The notes: generated by a model not told the origin, from the letters alone. A stretch of DNA of 56,850 bases from Synechococcus sp. SP2 MAG (GCA_030756895.1 JAVBIX010000017.1:1-56850); one strand, 5' to 3'. Shown: positions 44,301 to 54,960, counted from the first letter of the stretch. Numbers and translations: made by a program.

Positions 44301-45739
44301 GCGACGCCAATTTCGACTTCGATGTGATCGTCATTGGCGCCGGATATGGCGGCTTTGATGCAGCCAAACATGCAGCCGATCATGGCCTCAAGGTGGCCGT
44401 CCTTGAATCCCGCGATATGGGAGGTACCTGCGTTAACCGTGGCTGTGTCCCTTCCAAAGCCCTACTGGCTGCCAGTGGCCGCGTGCGTGAGTTGGCTGAT
44501 GCTGAGCATCTCGCAGGGTTTGGCATTCATGCCGCTCCAGTGCGTTTTGAGCGCAAAAAGATTGCTGATCACGCCAATCAACTGGTGGCCACGATTCGGG
44601 CCAATCTCACCAAAGCCTTGGAGCGGGCAGGGGTCACGATCCTTCGCGGTCAAGGTCGGCTTGAGGGGCCTCAACGCGTTGGGGTGCGTGAAATCAGTGG
44701 AGTGGACCGGGTCTTAACCGCAAGGGATGTGATTTTGGCCACAGGTTCTGATCCCTTTGTCCCCCCGGGTATCGAAACGGATGGGCGCAGTGTGTTCACC
44801 AGCGATGAGGCGGTCAATCTGGAATGGCTGCCGCGTTGGATTGCGATTATTGGCAGCGGCTATATCGGACTGGAATTTGCCGATGTCTACACGGCTTTGG
44901 GCTGTGAAGTCACGATGATTGAGGCCTTGGATCGGGTGATGCCTACCTTTGATCCCGATATCGCCAAGATCGCGGCTCGCAAATTGATTGAGGGCCGCGA
45001 TATCGACGCGCGCTCTGGAGTTTTGGCCAAATCGATTCAACCGGGATCACCGGTGCAAATTGAGCTGGTTGATATGAAAACCAGAGAGCCAGTTGAGACG
45101 TTGGAAGTGGATGCTGTGCTTGTGGCGACAGGCCGTGTTCCCAGCAGCAAGCATCTCAATCTTGAGTCTGTGGGAGTGGAGACCAATCGCGGATTCATTC
45201 CCGTGGACGACAGCATGCGCGTGTTGGTGAACGGTGCTCCTCAGCCCAATCTCTGGGCCGTTGGTGATGTCACCGGCAAGTTAATGCTCGCTCATACGGC
45301 CGCTGCACAGGGTTCGGTGGCTGTCGACAACATCCTTGGTCATCCCAGGCAAATCGATTACCGCAGCATTCCTGCCGCCACCTTTACGCATCCTGAGATC
45401 AGCTCTGTGGGCTTATCGGAAGCTGATGCCAAGGAGCTTGCAGGAGAAGAGGGTTTTGAACTGGGCACCGTACGCAGCTACTTCAAAGCCAACTCCAAAG
45501 CGCTTGCCGAATTGGAAAGTGATGGCGTGATGAAGTTGTTATTCAACAAAACCAGTGGGGAGGTGCTGGGGGCCCACATCTTTGGTTTGCATGCCGCTGA
45601 TCTGATCCAGGAGATTGCGAATGCGGTGTCACGCCGTCAAAGCGTGACGCAACTCGCCAATGAGGTGCACACACATCCAACGCTGAGCGAAGTGGTGGAA
45701 GTGGCTTACAAGCAGGCGGCTTCTGCGGTGGGAGCCTGA
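44297..45739 (+). CDS. lpdA: Dihydrolipoyl dehydrogenase
   Basis: 480 residues from GTG 44297. FAD-binding VIVIGAGYGGFDAAKHAAD, redox disulfide GGTCVNRGCVPSKALL, NAD-binding IAIIGSGYIGLEFADVYTAL, second FAD motif LWAVGDVTGKLMLAHTAAAQG, and the C-terminal active-site HTHPTLSE. It reoxidises dihydrolipoamide in the pyruvate dehydrogenase complex and in the glycine cleavage system. Coupled to the methyltransferase before it; trpC follows three bases later. Confidence 0.93.
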   Translation: MSDANFDFDVIVIGAGYGGFDAAKHAADHGLKVAVLESRDMGGTCVNRGCVPSKALLAASGRVRELADAEHLAGFGIHAAPVRFERKKIADHANQLVATIRANLTKALERAGVTILRGQGRLEGPQRVGVREISGVDRVLTARDVILATGSDPFVPPGIETDGRSVFTSDEAVNLEWLPRWIAIIGSGYIGLEFADVYTALGCEVTMIEALDRVMPTFDPDIAKIAARKLIEGRDIDARSGVLAKSIQPGSPVQIELVDMKTREPVETLEVDAVLVATGRVPSSKHLNLESVGVETNRGFIPVDDSMRVLVNGAPQPNLWAVGDVTGKLMLAHTAAAQGSVAVDNILGHPRQIDYRSIPAATFTHPEISSVGLSEADAKELAGEEGFELGTVRSYFKANSKALAELESDGVMKLLFNKTSGEVLGAHIFGLHAADLIQEIANAVSRRQSVTQLANEVHTHPTLSEVVEVAYKQAASAVGA

Positions 45740-45742
45740 GTC

Positions 45743-46627
45743 ATGGAGATCCGTCGTCGTCCTCCCAATCCCAAGGTGCAAGTTGCACATTTGGAGTACG
45801 CCGTTCCTGATCAGGACGGCGAACCACGCAACATCCTGGAAAAAATTGTCTGGGAAAAAGATCGTGAGATCGCTGTTGCCCGGGAGCGCATGCCATTGGA
45901 GCAGTTGCGCCGCAAGGTGGCTGACTTGCCTCCAGCCCGTGATTTCTTAGCTGCGTTAAGTGCTGCAGCGGTCACGCCGGCCGTGATTGCTGAGGTGAAA
46001 AAAGCCAGTCCCAGCAAAGGAGTGATTCGCGAGGATTTCGATCCAGTCGCGATTGCCAAGGCGTACGCGGCCGGTGGAGCGAGCTGTCTTTCGGTACTCA
46101 CCGATAAATCATTTTTTCACGGTGGGTTCAACGTGTTGATCGAGGTGCGCGATGCCGTGGACCTTCCACTGCTTTGTAAGGATTTCATCCTTAGCCCTTA
46201 TCAGCTGTATCAGGCGCGCGCGGCTGGAGCCGATGCCGTTCTTCTGATTGCGGCGATCCTCACTGATCAAGACCTTGCCTATTTCGCCAAGGTGGCCGCA
46301 GCACTGGGTCTCACGGTTTTGGTGGAGGTGCATGACGCTGAAGAGTTGCAGCGGGTGTTGGCCCTTGGTGGATTCCCTTTGATCGGAATCAACAATCGGG
46401 ATCTCGCCAGTTTTGAAACGGATTTGGCAACGACCGAGACGCTCACGGCCCAGTTCGCTGACAAATTGGTAGAGGAGAAGATTCTTTTGGTGAGCGAATC
46501 GGGACTGTTCCACCGCGCTGATCTCGATCGTGTTCAAGCCGCTGGAGCACAGGCTGTTTTGGTGGGAGAAGCCCTGATGCGGCAAGCGGATGTGGAGTCA
46601 GCACTGCAATCATTGATCCATGGTTGA
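45743..46627 (+). CDS. trpC: Indole-3-glycerol phosphate synthase TrpC
   Basis: 294 residues. TIM barrel with [19 protein letters not shown] (catalytic Lys and substrate site), [34 protein letters not shown] and [20 protein letters not shown]. Ring-closing step of tryptophan synthesis. About 40 residues of N-terminal extension compared with E. coli is usual for cyanobacteria. Three bases after lpd, so co-transcribed. Confidence 0.95.
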   Translation: MEIRRRPPNPKVQVAHLEYAVPDQDGEPRNILEKIVWEKDREIAVARERMPLEQLRRKVADLPPARDFLAALSAAAVTPAVIAEVKKASPSKGVIREDFDPVAIAKAYAAGGASCLSVLTDKSFFHGGFNVLIEVRDAVDLPLLCKDFILSPYQLYQARAAGADAVLLIAAILTDQDLAYFAKVAAALGLTVLVEVHDAEELQRVLALGGFPLIGINNRDLASFETDLATTETLTAQFADKLVEEKILLVSESGLFHRADLDRVQAAGAQAVLVGEALMRQADVESALQSLIHG

Positions 46628-46723
46628 GAGGGAGGTTGTGACATTTAGATCCGCACCAACACCTCGTGAATCGGTTGGCCTCGATCTCTGTCCGGCAGAA
46701 TTGCTGAACCTTGGGATCGCGAC

Positions 46724-47392
46724 TTGCTGATCAGTGTTCTGACGGGCTTCGCGGCAGGTGCTGTGCACGTTGTTGGCGGTGCTGATCATTTGGTCGCGAT
46801 GGCCCCCTTTTCCCTGAGGCGTCCTTTGCAGGCCGTGAAGTCAGGAATGGCTTGGGGCGGCGGCCACTCGCTTGGGGTGGTGTTGCTCGGTGTTGTTGCG
46901 ATTTTTTTTAAAGATCTGATCCACGCCGAAAGCATGTCGGCATGGGCTGAATTTTTAGTGGGGGTGTCGTTGCTTGTGATTGGCGCTCTGGCCATTCGAA
47001 CCGCGTTTGGCTTGGAGTTGCATACCCATGACCATCACCACGATGGTTCGGCCTTGCATCGCCATCTCCATCTGCATCTTCGTGGGCAAAGCAACCACCG
47101 CCGCCATGCCCATGCGGCATCGGGTCTTGGCTTGCTCCATGGATTGGCTGGTGCCGGGCATTTGTTGGCCGTGATCCCAGCTCTTGCGCTGCCGGTTCAT
47201 GGTGCCGTTTTGTATTTAGTTGCTTATTTGTGCGGGTCGATGGGCGCGATGCTTGCGGTGGTGAGCACACTCTCCATGCTCACGATGCGTAGCAGCGCTC
47301 GTTTCCTGCCGCTTTTAGTGGGCTGCACCGGTGGCTTGTCGATCGTGACAGGAGCGATCTGGCTCCAGAAAACATCAGCTGACTTGTTCTAA
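46724..47392 (+). CDS. sodT: Probable nickel transporter SodT
   Basis: 222 residues from TTG 46724. About six membrane helices. The first carries HVVGGADHLVAMAPF, a His-Asp-His arrangement seen in nickel/cobalt permeases, and a His-rich loop (HTHDHHHDGSALHRHLHLHL) lies between helices 3 and 4. It converges on sodX, next to sodN, as in other marine Synechococcus where this gene is proposed to supply nickel to Ni-SOD. The transport role is inference from motif and context. Overlaps sodX by 18 bp, tail to tail. Confidence 0.75.
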   Translation: MLISVLTGFAAGAVHVVGGADHLVAMAPFSLRRPLQAVKSGMAWGGGHSLGVVLLGVVAIFFKDLIHAESMSAWAEFLVGVSLLVIGALAIRTAFGLELHTHDHHHDGSALHRHLHLHLRGQSNHRRHAHAASGLGLLHGLAGAGHLLAVIPALALPVHGAVLYLVAYLCGSMGAMLAVVSTLSMLTMRSSARFLPLLVGCTGGLSIVTGAIWLQKTSADLF

Positions 47393-47725
47393 CGGCGTTG
47401 AGGCGAGGGCCACAACCTCTCCGATTAAGCATCCCTTAGGAATCCTTCCCCATTGCCGGCTGTCTGTGCTGGCATCTGGGCAGTCACCGAGAATGGTGAG
47501 CTGATTGTCAGTTACACAGCTCAGCCGTTTGATCACCCGTCTTGAAGGCTGTTGTGGATGGATGCAAACGATGATGGAACCGATAGCGGGAAGCTCTGAG
47601 TGTTGATTGAGGGGCCGCACGATCACACGGTCCTTAGGTTTCAGCGTTGGCCACATCGAATACCCCTCCACTTGCATCACGCGTCGACGGCCACAAAAAA
47701 GCAGCAGTAAGTCCATAAGACCCAC
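47375..47725 (-). CDS. sodX: Ni-SOD maturation protease SodX
   Basis: 116 residues (GTG 47725 or ATG three codons later). Signal peptidase-like S24/S26 domain with the catalytic Ser in VEGYSMWPTLKPKDRVIV, the likely Lys in RRVIKRLSC, and LTILGDCPDASTDSRQWG near the end. It should remove the 20-residue propeptide of SodN to free the nickel-binding His. It lies 47 bp downstream of sodN, in the same direction, so both are probably on one transcript. Confidence 0.85.
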   Translation of the reverse strand: MGLMDLLLLFCGRRRVMQVEGYSMWPTLKPKDRVIVRPLNQHSELPAIGSIIVCIHPQQPSRRVIKRLSCVTDNQLTILGDCPDASTDSRQWGRIPKGCLIGEVVALASTPLEQVS

Positions 47726-47772
47726 TGCTGCGAGAGATGGTTGATCGCTTGATAAAGAGCTCAGAACCTGAC

Positions 47773-48240
47773 TCAGGAGGCGGTTACCCAGGCATCACTG
47801 CGGCCTTTGGACTGCCAGAACATGCCATGGATTTTCTCAACAGCGGCAAGAAGCTCTTCTGCTTTGCCTTGGTCGATATGCACCTTGCAGGCGCTGCAAA
47901 GTTTTGCCGCTTTCCAGAAGGTGTCGTGGAGATCGGGGAACGTTGCCAGGTGCTCTGGCTTGAAGTAGTCGGTCCAAAGGATCAAGAGTTCATTCTTGGT
48001 CTTTTGGGCTTCATCTTCCTTGACCGCAACGAAGCGAGCAAAGGTGTTGAGAGCAGCGTGGTGGTCTGCAGCTGAAGCAGGAGCTTCAAGCGCCTTGAGC
48101 TTTTTGGTCATCGCGAGCACTGCTTCAGCGTGAACACGAGCTGAAGCAGGGTCATACACACCGCAGGGTCCGTCGCAGTGGGCTTCAACGGTGGAAGCGG
48201 GCAAGGAGCGAACGATCGCTGATAGAGCCGAGCGAAGCAT
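47773..48240 (-). CDS. sodN: Nickel superoxide dismutase SodN
   Basis: 155 residues. The nickel hook HCDGPCGVYDP starts at His21 with Cys22 and Cys26, preceded by a 20-residue propeptide (MLRSALSAIVRSLPASTVEA) that must be removed so that His becomes the N-terminus. The rest is a four-helix bundle that assembles as a hexamer. It converts superoxide to oxygen and peroxide. Use of nickel instead of iron is typical of open-ocean Synechococcus. Transcribed with sodX. Confidence 0.95.
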   Translation of the reverse strand: MLRSALSAIVRSLPASTVEAHCDGPCGVYDPASARVHAEAVLAMTKKLKALEAPASAADHHAALNTFARFVAVKEDEAQKTKNELLILWTDYFKPEHLATFPDLHDTFWKAAKLCSACKVHIDQGKAEELLAAVEKIHGMFWQSKGRSDAWVTAS

Positions 48241-48299
48241 CGGGTTTGAAACAGAATTTTCGGTTCGACAAGCCTACCTATGGATCACCTTCCTATGGA

Positions 48300-48914
48300 T
48301 CACTTTTTGATGTCTAATAATTCGACTTCAAAAATCAGGGTTGCGTTTGGAGGGATCACGCGGCCTGCACCGCGTTTGCCGTAGCCGAGGTCAGGGGGGA
48401 TCACCAGCTTGCGCTTTCCGCCCACTTTCATGCCTTGCACGCCTTCATCCCAACCCTTGATCACCCGACCGGCCCCAAGCGGAAATTCAAACGGGGTGCC
48501 GCGGTCATAGCTGGCATCAAATTGCGTACCGTCTTCGAGGGTTCCGCGGTAGTTCACCACCACGTTCTGTCCAGAGCTGGCTACATCACCAGTGCCGACA
48601 ACGAGATCGGTGATTTTTAGGCCACTCGCTGTGACCTGAGGCTTTTCTGCTTCCATTGGACCGCCGAGGGCTGAGGCATCAGCCAGGTTGGTATCGGGTG
48701 CCATCGCAAACAGGGTGGGGTTGGGGTTGTCGGGGTCGAGTTCCATGGGATTGGCCACGGCTTGAACGACAGCCGCTTGGGCATTCATCGCATTGCTGCT
48801 GGCCACGGTGGATGGCGTTGCGGCGATCACCGTGGAGGGCGACACCAGTTGGCTGATGAATGCCACCATCAGACAGGACACAAACACAGCGGTGCTGATC
48901 AAGATCTCGCGCAC
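48300..48914 (-). CDS. FKBP-type peptidyl-prolyl isomerase, membrane-anchored
   Basis: 204 residues. N-terminal hydrophobic segment ([20 protein letters not shown]) as signal or anchor, an Ala/Ser-rich linker to about 95, then an FKBP domain with [40 protein letters not shown] and [15 protein letters not shown]. It speeds proline isomerisation during folding outside the cytoplasm, probably the thylakoid lumen or periplasm. sodN starts 59 bp downstream. Confidence 0.9.
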   Translation of the reverse strand: MREILISTAVFVSCLMVAFISQLVSPSTVIAATPSTVASSNAMNAQAAVVQAVANPMELDPDNPNPTLFAMAPDTNLADASALGGPMEAEKPQVTASGLKITDLVVGTGDVASSGQNVVVNYRGTLEDGTQFDASYDRGTPFEFPLGAGRVIKGWDEGVQGMKVGGKRKLVIPPDLGYGKRGAGRVIPPNATLIFEVELLDIKK

Positions 48915-48948
48915 AGAATTTTGCTCGATTCAATCCAAGTCTTGCAGT

Positions 48949-49284
48949 TCATTCCTCGCGCTCTTTCTGGCGTAACTGCTGCTCAAGGCGATCGATTCTT
49001 CCGCGCAGCTCATCCAGTTCTCGCTGACTGGCCAAACCAAGGTCCTGAATGATGTTGTCGCGATTGCGTTCGAGGTTGCGGCCCATCTGCTGTTCGAGTT
49101 CTGGCGTTTCGCCGCGCAAAGCCTTGAGCACATCGTCCACAAGCGCCGAGGCATGGGTTGAATCAAGGCGGCCGCTGCTCACCCATTCCTGGGTGACGTA
49201 ACGCAGCCGATCGGCAACAAGCGTGGTGGTACCGAGTCCTCGAAGAAGAAGCTGTTGCAGGGGATTAGCAGTATCCATAGCCAT
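48949..49284 (-). CDS. Small coiled-coil protein (phasin-like)
   Basis: 111 residues from ATG 49284. The frame is open upstream to 49869, but that part lies antisense to lnt and is Arg/Ser/Pro-rich. It is entirely helical: NPLQQLLLRGLGTTTLVADR, then a heptad-rich C-terminus (ELDELRGRIDRLEQQLRQKE). The pattern is like poly-granule-associated/phasin-like small proteins common in cyanobacteria. Function unknown. Diverges from lnt by 46 bp. Confidence 0.6.
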   Translation of the reverse strand: MAMDTANPLQQLLLRGLGTTTLVADRLRYVTQEWVSSGRLDSTHASALVDDVLKALRGETPELEQQMGRNLERNRDNIIQDLGLASQRELDELRGRIDRLEQQLRQKEREE

Positions 49285-49330
49285 ACGGGCACGTCTCGAT
49301 TCAGGATGGCTTGATCTCCCGCCACTGACC

Positions 49331-50848
49331 ATGGGAAATGACCGATCCCTGGTGCTTTTGCAGGGGCTGCTGGGGGGACTGCTTGCAGGCATTGCTCTGA
49401 CGGTGTCGGGCCCTTGGTGGATGGTGCCTGCTCTGGCGCTGCTCTGGGCCGCATCCTCTAGTCCTTTGGCCTCCGCGCTCTGGGGTGGAGTGGCCGTCCT
49501 GGTGAGCCATCGATGGTTGCTGGCGTTGCATCCCCTGATGTGGATCGGGGTTCCCGCCTGGCTCAGCCTGCCCGTTGCTGCTGCGATTTGGTTGGCCTGT
49601 GCGCTGCTGGCCGCCCTGCTGCTGGCCTGTTGGAGTGGTCTTGTGAACCGCCTGCCCTTGCGGGGAAGCTTGACCCATGCCGTGCTGGCCGCGGCTTTGT
49701 GGGGGTTGGCGGAAGCGGCCCTATCGCAAAGCCCTGTGTTTTGGATCGGAGTTGGTGGCAGTTTGCTTCCGGCCGATCCACCCCTAGCTGCGTTGAGTCG
49801 CTGGATCGGTGAGGGCGGACTAGCCGCCCTGCAACTGCTGCTCGGCTGGTGGCTGTGGCGTTTGTTCACGTTGTCTAGGAGGGAGTCGGGTTGGCCTGGA
49901 CTGCTGGCTGGCGGCCTGCTGAGCCTTGTTGTTGTTCACGGGGTGGGCGCCCGGTTGCTGCAGAACCCTCAAACGATTGGGAGCCAATCCGATCTCGCGG
50001 GCTACAGCGTGGGCCTCTGGCAACCCGCGATTCCCACCCGTGAAAAATTTTCTACGCAACGGCAACGGGATCTGCCCGGGCGCCTACAAGCTGCGCTTCA
50101 AGAGGCTGATGCCGCTGCTGCGGACTGGCTGATGGCACCGGAAGGCACGTTGCCGCTCAACGATTCCCTCAGCGCACCGGCTCCGATTCCAATGATGAGC
50201 GGGGGGTTTCGCTGGTCGCGCGGACGTCAGCACAGCGCCATGGTTTTGGTGGAGGCTGGCGACACCACGCCGGTGGCCTCAATTGATAAGCATCGGTTGG
50301 TGCCATTGGGAGAGTGGGTTCCGTCTTGGCCAGGCCTCAGTGGCCTTTCGGCCATCGGCGGCCTGGAGGCTGGAGAGCCATCCAGGCTTTGGCGTTGGGG
50401 CGGCCCACCCGCTGCCGTTGCCATCTGCTACGAGATCAGCAACGGAGCGGCGTTAGCTCGCGCAGTGGCTGATGGGGCGGAGTGGATCCTTGCTGCGGCC
50501 AACCTTGACCCCTATCCCCGCCTCCTTCAGCAGCAGTATTTGGCTTTGGCCCAGCTGCGCAGTTTGGAAACGGCCAGACCGCTGTTATCAACAGCGAATA
50601 CCGGTCCAACGGCGATGATCCGAGCGAATGGGCAGGTCGCAGAGCGCTTGGCGTCGTTTGATCCAGGCCTTTTGATAGTGCCGTTTCAACCCCGCAATGG
50701 TTTGACGGGATATGTGCGCTGGGGAGAGGCGCCCCTCCTTTTGATCATTGGAGGCTCGTCGCTGTTGTTGATCAAATCGGCGAGTCGATTAGGCCCCCGC
50801 CCAGCACGGCCTCGCCGTCGTAAAACACCGCCCCTTGACCAGGAGTGA
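49331..50848 (+). CDS. lnt: Apolipoprotein N-acyltransferase Lnt
   Basis: 505 residues from ATG 49331. N-terminal membrane helices (to about 210) and a carbon-nitrogen hydrolase domain with the catalytic Glu in [11 protein letters not shown], Lys in [13 protein letters not shown] and Cys in [16 protein letters not shown], then a last helix ([13 protein letters not shown]). It adds the third acyl chain to lipoproteins in the membrane. Its 3' end overlaps mnmA by 77 bp, tail to tail. Confidence 0.9.
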   Translation: MGNDRSLVLLQGLLGGLLAGIALTVSGPWWMVPALALLWAASSSPLASALWGGVAVLVSHRWLLALHPLMWIGVPAWLSLPVAAAIWLACALLAALLLACWSGLVNRLPLRGSLTHAVLAAALWGLAEAALSQSPVFWIGVGGSLLPADPPLAALSRWIGEGGLAALQLLLGWWLWRLFTLSRRESGWPGLLAGGLLSLVVVHGVGARLLQNPQTIGSQSDLAGYSVGLWQPAIPTREKFSTQRQRDLPGRLQAALQEADAAAADWLMAPEGTLPLNDSLSAPAPIPMMSGGFRWSRGRQHSAMVLVEAGDTTPVASIDKHRLVPLGEWVPSWPGLSGLSAIGGLEAGEPSRLWRWGGPPAAVAICYEISNGAALARAVADGAEWILAAANLDPYPRLLQQQYLALAQLRSLETARPLLSTANTGPTAMIRANGQVAERLASFDPGLLIVPFQPRNGLTGYVRWGEAPLLLIIGGSSLLLIKSASRLGPRPARPRRRKTPPLDQE

Positions 50849-51947
50849 TTGAAAACTGTGGCTCCTTGAAGGTGAGCTTGCAGCGATAAGGGCGCTCTCC
50901 GGCTCGATCGTCAGCATTGGCTTCGATACAGGTGAGATGGGCACGCACCGGTTCGCTGCGGTACCGCACTTGCACCTCCACTTCCATGGCTGAACCGAGT
51001 GGGGGTGGGGCGATCGAGACCCAGTTCACAGCGCCAACCTCGCAGCCTGTGCGGCCAGCTTCTGCCCTCGTTGCGACCACCACCTGGTTCATGGCGGCAT
51101 CGAGTTTCACCACATGCAGCGGTTCACTCCAGGCAATTCCTAAGCCTTTGCGCTGACCAATGGTGAAGTGTTCAATGCCGTCGTGCTGTCCGACCACCGT
51201 TCCGTCTTGCAGCACAATTTCGCCGTCCCGTGGGGGAAGGTAGGCATCGAGGAACGCGCGCATGGAGCCGTGGTGATCGGCCAGGCAGAGGTCTTGGCTT
51301 TCTGGCTTGTCGGCGGTGCGTAATCCGTGGCGCCCGGCCTCAAGGCGGGTGTCGGCCTTGGTGAGTTCACCGAGTGGGAAGACCACGCGTGCCAAGACCT
51401 CCTGAGGCAGGTCATAGAGGAAATAACTCTGGTCTTTGCGGCTGTCGAGACCTCGCAACAGCTTCCAGCGGCCGTCTTCCCGGTCCAGACGGATGCGGGC
51501 GTAATGGCCTGTGGCGATCCTGGGAAGATTGCGTTCCCGTTCGGCCCAGGCGAGCATCGGCCCGAATTTCACCGACCGGTTGCATTTCGAACAGGGCAGG
51601 GGTGTGATGCCAGCCCGGTAGCCATCAACCAAGCCTTGAACGATTTCGCGAACGAACGTATCCCTTGAATCCACCACGTGGTGGGGCACCCCGAGCTGTT
51701 CACAGATTCCGGCAGCGTCCACCAGGCCTTCGGCGCAGCACGCTCCCTTTCCGCTCATCAGCCAGAGCGTGAGCCCCTCCACCTCCCAGCCGGCTTCCAC
51801 CATTAAGGCTGCGGTCAGTGAGCTGTCGACCCCGCCCGAAAGGCCGACGGCCACGCGATGCTCACCAGGCCACTGGCGCAATCGCTCCAGGGCTTCGGCA
51901 CCGGCTGGGGTTGCTGTGAGGGTGCTCATCATGGCCTCGGCCGACAT
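50772..51947 (-). CDS. mnmA: tRNA-uridine 2-sulfurtransferase MnmA
   Basis: 391 residues from ATG 51947; other starts lie a few codons either side. P-loop PP motif [16 protein letters not shown], the catalytic cysteines in [12 protein letters not shown] and SQDLCLADH, and [10 protein letters not shown]. It thiolates U34 in tRNAs for Lys, Glu and Gln. Its last 77 bases are shared with the convergent lnt gene. Confidence 0.93.
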   Translation of the reverse strand: MSAEAMMSTLTATPAGAEALERLRQWPGEHRVAVGLSGGVDSSLTAALMVEAGWEVEGLTLWLMSGKGACCAEGLVDAAGICEQLGVPHHVVDSRDTFVREIVQGLVDGYRAGITPLPCSKCNRSVKFGPMLAWAERERNLPRIATGHYARIRLDREDGRWKLLRGLDSRKDQSYFLYDLPQEVLARVVFPLGELTKADTRLEAGRHGLRTADKPESQDLCLADHHGSMRAFLDAYLPPRDGEIVLQDGTVVGQHDGIEHFTIGQRKGLGIAWSEPLHVVKLDAAMNQVVVATRAEAGRTGCEVGAVNWVSIAPPPLGSAMEVEVQVRYRSEPVRAHLTCIEANADDRAGERPYRCKLTFKEPQFSITPGQGAVFYDGEAVLGGGLIDSPI

Positions 51948-51997
51948 GGGCGGGCATCGCTGTCTCACTCCATAGTGAGGGCCCGGGTGTTTTTGGC

Positions 51998-53551
51998 TTG
52001 GTCTGGCCTCCTCTTGATGTGGAGCACTGGCTCGTCAGTGCAGAGCAAATGCTGGCCCTCGAGCAGGAATGGCTGGGGAGTGGTTTGCCTGTTGCCGCCT
52101 TGATGGAGGCCGTCGGCCAGGCGATGGCTGATTGGTGTCTTCAGCGCCGGAAGCGGCTGGAGCAAGGCGTATTGGTGTTGGTGGGACCTGGTCACAACGG
52201 TGGTGATGGGTTGGTGGTGGCGAGACGACTGCTGCATGCAGGAGTTGAGGTAAGGCTGTGGGCCCCGCTACCGCTGCGGAAAGCGCTCACCCAAGAGCAT
52301 TGGCGTCATCTCGAGTGGCTTGGTGCAACTGTTCTGGAGACTCAGCCGGATCCAAGGGATTCAGCCCTATGGGTGGAGGCACTGTTTGGCTTGGGACAAC
52401 ATCGTCCTCTCCCTGAAGGATTGGCGCTGCTGTTCGGCGAACGCGAGCGAGTTCAGCCAGGTCGCTTGATCAGTTTGGATGTGCCTGCGGGGATGCATTC
52501 CAATCACGGCCAGATGCAGGTCGGCGGCGGGGCGGTGGCCTCCGACACGTTGTGCGTGGGCCTGGTGAAACAGGGGTTGGTTCAGGACGCAGCTCTGGCC
52601 AACGTGGGGCGGGTGCATCGCTTGGATCCAAGTGTCCCCCCCCAGTTGATCGAGCAACTCGAGCCAGCGGCTGTGCTGCGTGTGATGGCAAAGGATCTGG
52701 CGACCCTGCCGGTTCCCCAAGATGCGCCAACGGCGATGAAATATCAGCGCGGCCGTGCGCTGTTGATGGCAGGAAGCGAGAGCTATCGCGGCGCAGCACT
52801 CCTGACGGCATATGGGGCCATGGCCAGTGGGGTGGGAAGTCTGAAAGCTGCGTTGCCTGAGGCCGTCGCGGATGCCATCTGGCAATGGATTCCTGAGTTG
52901 GTGCTGTCGGCTGGATTGCCTGCTACCGCATCGGGGGGATTGGCTTGGGGGCCATGGCTGGCTGATGCCGATCTCTCCCGTTTGGATGCGCTGTTGCTGG
53001 GGCCTGGTCTTGGAGCCCTAAACGGGCAGTGGGATGCCTGGGCAGAGCCCTTGGTGTCCTTCGAAGGGCTGCTCGTGCTGGATGCCGACGGGCTCAATGC
53101 ATTGGCCGGCTCGAAGCACGGCTGGCGCTGGCTTTGTGAGCGTGAGTTCCCAACCTGGATCACCCCGCATCGGAGTGAATTTGAAAGGCTGTTTCCTGAT
53201 CTCATGGGGCGGGAACCGCTGGAGTGCGCGCAATCGGCAGCAGCAGAGAGCGGAGCGGTTGTGCTTCTTAAGGGGGCTCACTCATTAATCGCCGACCCGA
53301 ATGGTGTGGTGCATCAACTCGTTGATACGTCGGTGCAGGTGGCTCGTACGGGCCTGGGTGATCTGTTGGCTGGATTTGCCGTTGGCTGGGGGGCGCGTTG
53401 CCTGGCTTGTGGAGAGGAGCCGCGGGGAACCGCTCTTGCAGCTGCGGCTTTGTTGCATGCCGAGGCATCACGAACGAGTGAAAATGCCAGTACTGCCAGT
53501 GAGATTGCCAAAACTCTTGCTGAGCTCACCCTTAGGATTTGCGCGAATTAA
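51998..53551 (+). CDS. nnr: Bifunctional NAD(P)H-hydrate epimerase/dehydratase Nnr
   Basis: 517 residues from TTG 51998; an in-frame GTG at 52019 is an alternative. The N-terminal YjeF epimerase domain has [20 protein letters not shown]. The C-terminal ribokinase-like dehydratase has [41 protein letters not shown] and [17 protein letters not shown]. It repairs hydrated NADH and NADPH. Diverges from mnmA. Confidence 0.9.
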   Translation: MVWPPLDVEHWLVSAEQMLALEQEWLGSGLPVAALMEAVGQAMADWCLQRRKRLEQGVLVLVGPGHNGGDGLVVARRLLHAGVEVRLWAPLPLRKALTQEHWRHLEWLGATVLETQPDPRDSALWVEALFGLGQHRPLPEGLALLFGERERVQPGRLISLDVPAGMHSNHGQMQVGGGAVASDTLCVGLVKQGLVQDAALANVGRVHRLDPSVPPQLIEQLEPAAVLRVMAKDLATLPVPQDAPTAMKYQRGRALLMAGSESYRGAALLTAYGAMASGVGSLKAALPEAVADAIWQWIPELVLSAGLPATASGGLAWGPWLADADLSRLDALLLGPGLGALNGQWDAWAEPLVSFEGLLVLDADGLNALAGSKHGWRWLCEREFPTWITPHRSEFERLFPDLMGREPLECAQSAAAESGAVVLLKGAHSLIADPNGVVHQLVDTSVQVARTGLGDLLAGFAVGWGARCLACGEEPRGTALAAAALLHAEASRTSENASTASEIAKTLAELTLRICAN

Positions 53552-53703
53552 TGATTAAAAAATTGAAGAAGTTTCCGAATGCACACAATTCAAAACGCTC
53601 AATTGTGTCGTTTTCCTTTCACGAATCTGAAGGGTTGCTGAAAACATTCGGGTTTATCGTTTTTTCATAGGAAAGTCTCTCCACGCCCAAGAGACGAGTT
53701 GAC

Positions 53704-54645
53704 ATGGTTTCCTCAACAGCTCGGACCTCCGAGACCCAGAGACGCAGAAGCAGTGATCCGATTAGTTGGTATCTATCGACAATTGGCCGAATACCACTGC
53801 TGACTGCTGCTGAAGAAATTGAGCTTGGCAATCAGGTTCAGAAGTTTATGGAGCTGACGCAGGACGGCTCGGTTCCTCCGGACAGCGAGGAGTTCAGCTC
53901 CAAGGATCGACGCATGATTCGCGTTGGTCAGCGCGCTAAGCAGCGGATGATGAAGGCGAACCTTCGTTTAGTGGTGAGTGTCGCGAAGAAATATCAAGGC
54001 AAGGGCCTTGAGCTTCTCGACCTCATTCAGGAAGGTTCACTTGGATTGGAACGGGCTGTTGAGAAATTTGATCCAACCCGCGGTTATAAGTTTTCGACCT
54101 ACGCCTTTTGGTGGATTCGCCAGAGCATGACTCGGGCAATCGCTTGTCAGTCACGCACCATTCGCTTGCCTGTGCACTTAAGCGAGCGTCTCACCACTAT
54201 TAGAAAAGTGAGTCTGGATCTTGCTCACAAGCTCGGAGCGATGCCGAGCCGCCTTGAGATTTCAGAAGCGCTTGATATGCCTGTTGAGGAGCTCGACTCC
54301 CTTCTGCGCCAGGCGCTCACCACCAGCAGTCTTGATGCTCCTGTGAATGGAGAGGATGGTCGCAGTTTCCTTGGCGATTTGATTGCCGATTCCTCTGCGG
54401 AAGAGCCTCTCGACAAGGTTGAACAGCGCATTCACCATGAACAACTTGGCCGCTGGTTGAGCCATCTCAGTGAGCAGGAGCAACACGTGCTCACCCTGCG
54501 TTTTGGTTTAAACGGCAATGAGCGCCACACCTTGGCTCAAATTGGCCGTTTGCTCGATGTTTCGCGTGAACGCGTCCGCCAGGTTGAATTGAAGTCGCTG
54601 CGCAAGTTGCGTAATCTCACTCGTCGGATGTCTCCTACGTTTTGA
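53704..54645 (+). CDS. Group 2 RNA polymerase sigma factor
   Basis: 313 residues, no long region 1.1. Region 1.2 (DPISWYLSTIGRIPLLTAAE), region 2 with LRLVVSVAKKYQGKGLELLD and YKFSTYAFWWIRQSMTRAI, region 3, and region 4 with the helix-turn-helix TLAQIGRLLDVSRERVRQVE. The size and near-primary region 2.4 place it among the non-essential sigma-70-like group 2 factors of cyanobacteria. The exact paralogue (SigB-E or others) cannot be fixed here. Single gene with 150 bp of AT-rich leader. Confidence 0.9.
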   Translation: MVSSTARTSETQRRRSSDPISWYLSTIGRIPLLTAAEEIELGNQVQKFMELTQDGSVPPDSEEFSSKDRRMIRVGQRAKQRMMKANLRLVVSVAKKYQGKGLELLDLIQEGSLGLERAVEKFDPTRGYKFSTYAFWWIRQSMTRAIACQSRTIRLPVHLSERLTTIRKVSLDLAHKLGAMPSRLEISEALDMPVEELDSLLRQALTTSSLDAPVNGEDGRSFLGDLIADSSAEEPLDKVEQRIHHEQLGRWLSHLSEQEQHVLTLRFGLNGNERHTLAQIGRLLDVSRERVRQVELKSLRKLRNLTRRMSPTF

Positions 54646-54960
54646 TTGATCGATGAGTCCGCGGCTGGTCTCAAGTGTCTGCAGTAGCAGCCTTTCTCGT
54701 CTATCACGAGATCTTCAGAGAACCTATGCTTCCAGCCATCTGGGGTTGTGTTAGCTCATTGAAAGGGATGGACAAATTGCTTTTGCTGCATCGTTTAGAT
54801 GGCAGCAATTCATTGGTCTGATCTACACCCTCTCAAGGCAGAGAAGAGAATGAACCTATGTTTCCACTAAGGCATTCTCCTCTCTGCGACTGTTATTGGG
54901 TTCGTTCATTCCTATAGGAATAAATCTTCAGACTTATCCGCCTAAACCCCTAAGAAGCAC
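54646..54960 (+). other. 315-bp AT-rich gap with inverted repeats
   Basis: No gene-like frame. Holds a long near-perfect hairpin (54838-54887) and a 14-bp perfect palindrome ATTCCTATAGGAAT (54908-54921), both upstream of the three-gene small cluster. Confidence 0.6.
54838..54887. repeat. 15-bp hairpin with one mismatch
   Basis: GCAGAGAAGAGAATG (54838-54852) and CATTCTCCTCTCTGC (54873-54887) pair over 15 positions with a single mismatch and a 20-base loop. No T-run follows on either strand, so it is not a simple terminator. It may be a leader structure for the genes that start at 54961. Confidence 0.6.

Noticed and set aside
49285-49869. N-terminal extension of the small coiled-coil protein on the minus strand
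   Set aside because: Antisense to lnt and Arg/Ser/Pro-rich. ATG 49284 gives a normal helical protein.
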